Assembly (NCBI GenBank): GCA_947038565.1
Contig: CAMQWP010000009.1
Span: 1 to 64,000, forward strand
Source of the DNA: an uncultured Clostridia bacterium
GTDB taxonomy: Bacteria; Bacillota; Clostridia; Christensenellales; UBA3700
DNA: 64,000 bases
Direction: 5' to 3'
Below, in pieces: positions 62,301 through 64,000 of the stretch (positions are counted from its first letter, which is position 1; each line of letters opens with the position of its first letter). Made by a program: the position numbers and the translations under genes. A model generated the notes under the pieces. It had not been told where the DNA came from. It did not search any database and worked only from the letters and a program-made list of their open reading frames with translations.

Positions 62301-62814
62301 CAAGCGAAATCACGCATATTTATAATTATTTTTTCTACAACATACCTGACTGCACGCAATCGCACTTAATATCTCAACACTACTCTTTCGTGGCAGTATT
62401 CGGTATAGCAAAAACGAACATTTTAACCCGAACACCACAACAAAATTTAGCACAGCACACATACTATTATATACAAACCATATTCGAAATATACTTTATA
62501 ACGCTTATATTTTTTGCAATATCTAATGAATTATACGCATGATATCGCAATATCAAAGTGGATTTGCCTAGCTCACGCATAACTTAATATCACGTGATTT
62601 CACAAGCTAATAACACCGATTATTGTAGCTAATACAACGCATTATTTATACTGTAATATATCGTATATTTATATATATAATGTATACTATATATAGCATG
62701 CGATAAAATACTTGATTAATTACTTATATATGATAGCTTTTCACTGCATTCAATACACGCTTAATTCATGCAATAATTGATGATTTCCGCGAGACATGAG
62801 TGCGAATAATTATA

Positions 62815-64000
62815 CTAGAATATAGTAAACTCTCGTACTTCTTTCTCTACCATGGCAGTGAATTCATCGACAGTCATAGCACCTAAATCACCTACGCCTC
62901 TTTTCCTAACTGCAACAGTACCAGACTCAGCCTCTTTATCACCAATGATGACCATATAAGGCACTTTATCCATTTGTGCAGATCTGATCTTGTAACCGAT
63001 AGTCTCACTACGCACATCAAGGTCAGCCCTGATACCTGCAAGGTTTAAACTCTCAGCGAAGTCTACTACATTTTGCTCAGTACGCTCAGTAAGGTTCATT
63101 ACTTTTACTTGAGTAGGCGCACACCACAACGGCATTGCACCAGCGTATTTCTCGATAAGAAGTGCAAGAGTACGCTCATAACAGCCAAGTGAAGTCCTAT
63201 GAATGATGAAAGGACGTTGTTTTTCGCCATTTTCATCAACGTAGCTCATATCGAAGTTTTCAGCAAGGAACATATCTACTTGAATAGTGATCATTGTATC
63301 TTCTTTTCCGAATACATTTTTGATCTGTATATCGAGTTTAGGGCCGTAGAAAGCAGCCTCGCCAATAGCGACTGAATAATCAATATTTAGTCGATCAAGC
63401 ATACTGCCCATAAGTGCCTCGGCTTTATTCCAAACCTCAGGCTCGTCGATATATTTACCGCCGACATTGCTCGGATCCCACTTTGAGAATCTATAAGTAA
63501 CGTCGCCGTCAAGACCTAACGCTTTAAGCACGAAACTAGAAAGTTTCACGCAGTCACCGAATTCTTTCTCTAGCTGACTTGGCATACATACAAGGTGACC
63601 CTCGCTGATAGTAAATTGTCGAACCCTTATAAGTCCGTGCATTTCACCGCTAGACTCGTTACGGAAAAGTGTCGAAGTCTCGCCATATCTGCAAGGCAAA
63701 TCACGGTAAGACTTAAGACCATTGTTATAGATAGTATACTGGAATGGACAAGTCATCGGACGAAGTGCGAATATTTCCGCATCCTTATCATTCTCATCAC
63801 CCATTATGAACATGCCTTCCTTGTAGTGATCCCAGTGACCTGAGATCTGATAAAGCTCTTTCTTCGCCATAAGCGGAGTTTTAGTAAGCATGTACCCACG
63901 TCTAGCCTCGTGATCCTCGACAAACCTCTGCAATACTTGGATAACTTTCGCTCCCTTCGGCATTAGCAATGGCAAGCCTTGACCAATATTCTCATCAGTC
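62815..64000 (-). CDS. thrS: Threonyl-tRNA synthetase, C-terminal part, truncated by the window edge
   Basis: PMTCPFQYTIYNN, YGETSTLFRNESSGEMHGLIRVRQFTISEGH, RPFIIHRTSLGCYERTLALLIEKYAG; frame open to 64000. Confidence 0.95.
   Translation of the reverse strand, partial: TDENIGQGLPLLMPKGAKVIQVLQRFVEDHEARRGYMLTKTPLMAKKELYQISGHWDHYKEGMFIMGDENDKDAEIFALRPMTCPFQYTIYNNGLKSYRDLPCRYGETSTLFRNESSGEMHGLIRVRQFTISEGHLVCMPSQLEKEFGDCVKLSSFVLKALGLDGDVTYRFSKWDPSNVGGKYIDEPEVWNKAEALMGSMLDRLNIDYSVAIGEAAFYGPKLDIQIKNVFGKEDTMITIQVDMFLAENFDMSYVDENGEKQRPFIIHRTSLGCYERTLALLIEKYAGAMPLWCAPTQVKVMNLTERTEQNVVDFAESLNLAGIRADLDVRSETIGYKIRSAQMDKVPYMVIIGDKEAESGTVAVRKRGVGDLGAMTVDEFTAMVEKEVREFTIF

Overview
This 64-kb window comes from a low-GC, probably Firmicutes/Clostridia-like chromosome. 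Most of it is housekeeping: a PhoR/PhoB-type two-component system, rsfS and a nadD-yqeK fusion, a P-type ATPase, gdhA, a type IIA topoisomerase pair, a murG-like gene, proA, yebC, a TrmH-type methyltransferase, thrS and infC-rpmI-rplT. Points that stand out: (1) A compact head-only podovirus/P22-like module (29.6-41.9 kb) has terminase, portal, scaffold, capsid, adaptor and hub-like genes plus two holin-like genes. I find no integrase, replication genes, endolysin or tape measure. The promoter region of its putative regulator carries three perfect TGTCGAA motifs (canonical Spo0A box), two of them tandem at exactly 10 bp, inside an inverted repeat. (2) A reduced sporulation locus follows the order spoIVB, spo0A, spoIIM-like, deoB-like, dacF. 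Here 'Spo0A' is only the C-terminal DNA-binding domain with no receiver, and the DeoB homologue has lost most catalytic residues. (3) Many intergenic regions carry different, locus-specific, decaying tandem repeats (periods about 55, 58, 72, 89, 175 and 275 bp). At least one is seeded from the 3' end of the adjacent gene. (4) A likely yybP-ykoY (Mn2+) riboswitch lies upstream of the 'calcium' P-type ATPase. (5) One protein combines an alpha-CTD-like HhH domain, a 7-copy NPNANGNPNAKGGNQKA tract and WG repeats. (6) There are several apparent pseudoenzymes (G1PDH-like, DeoB-like, AGPS-like). All assignments come from reading the sequence; no database search was run.
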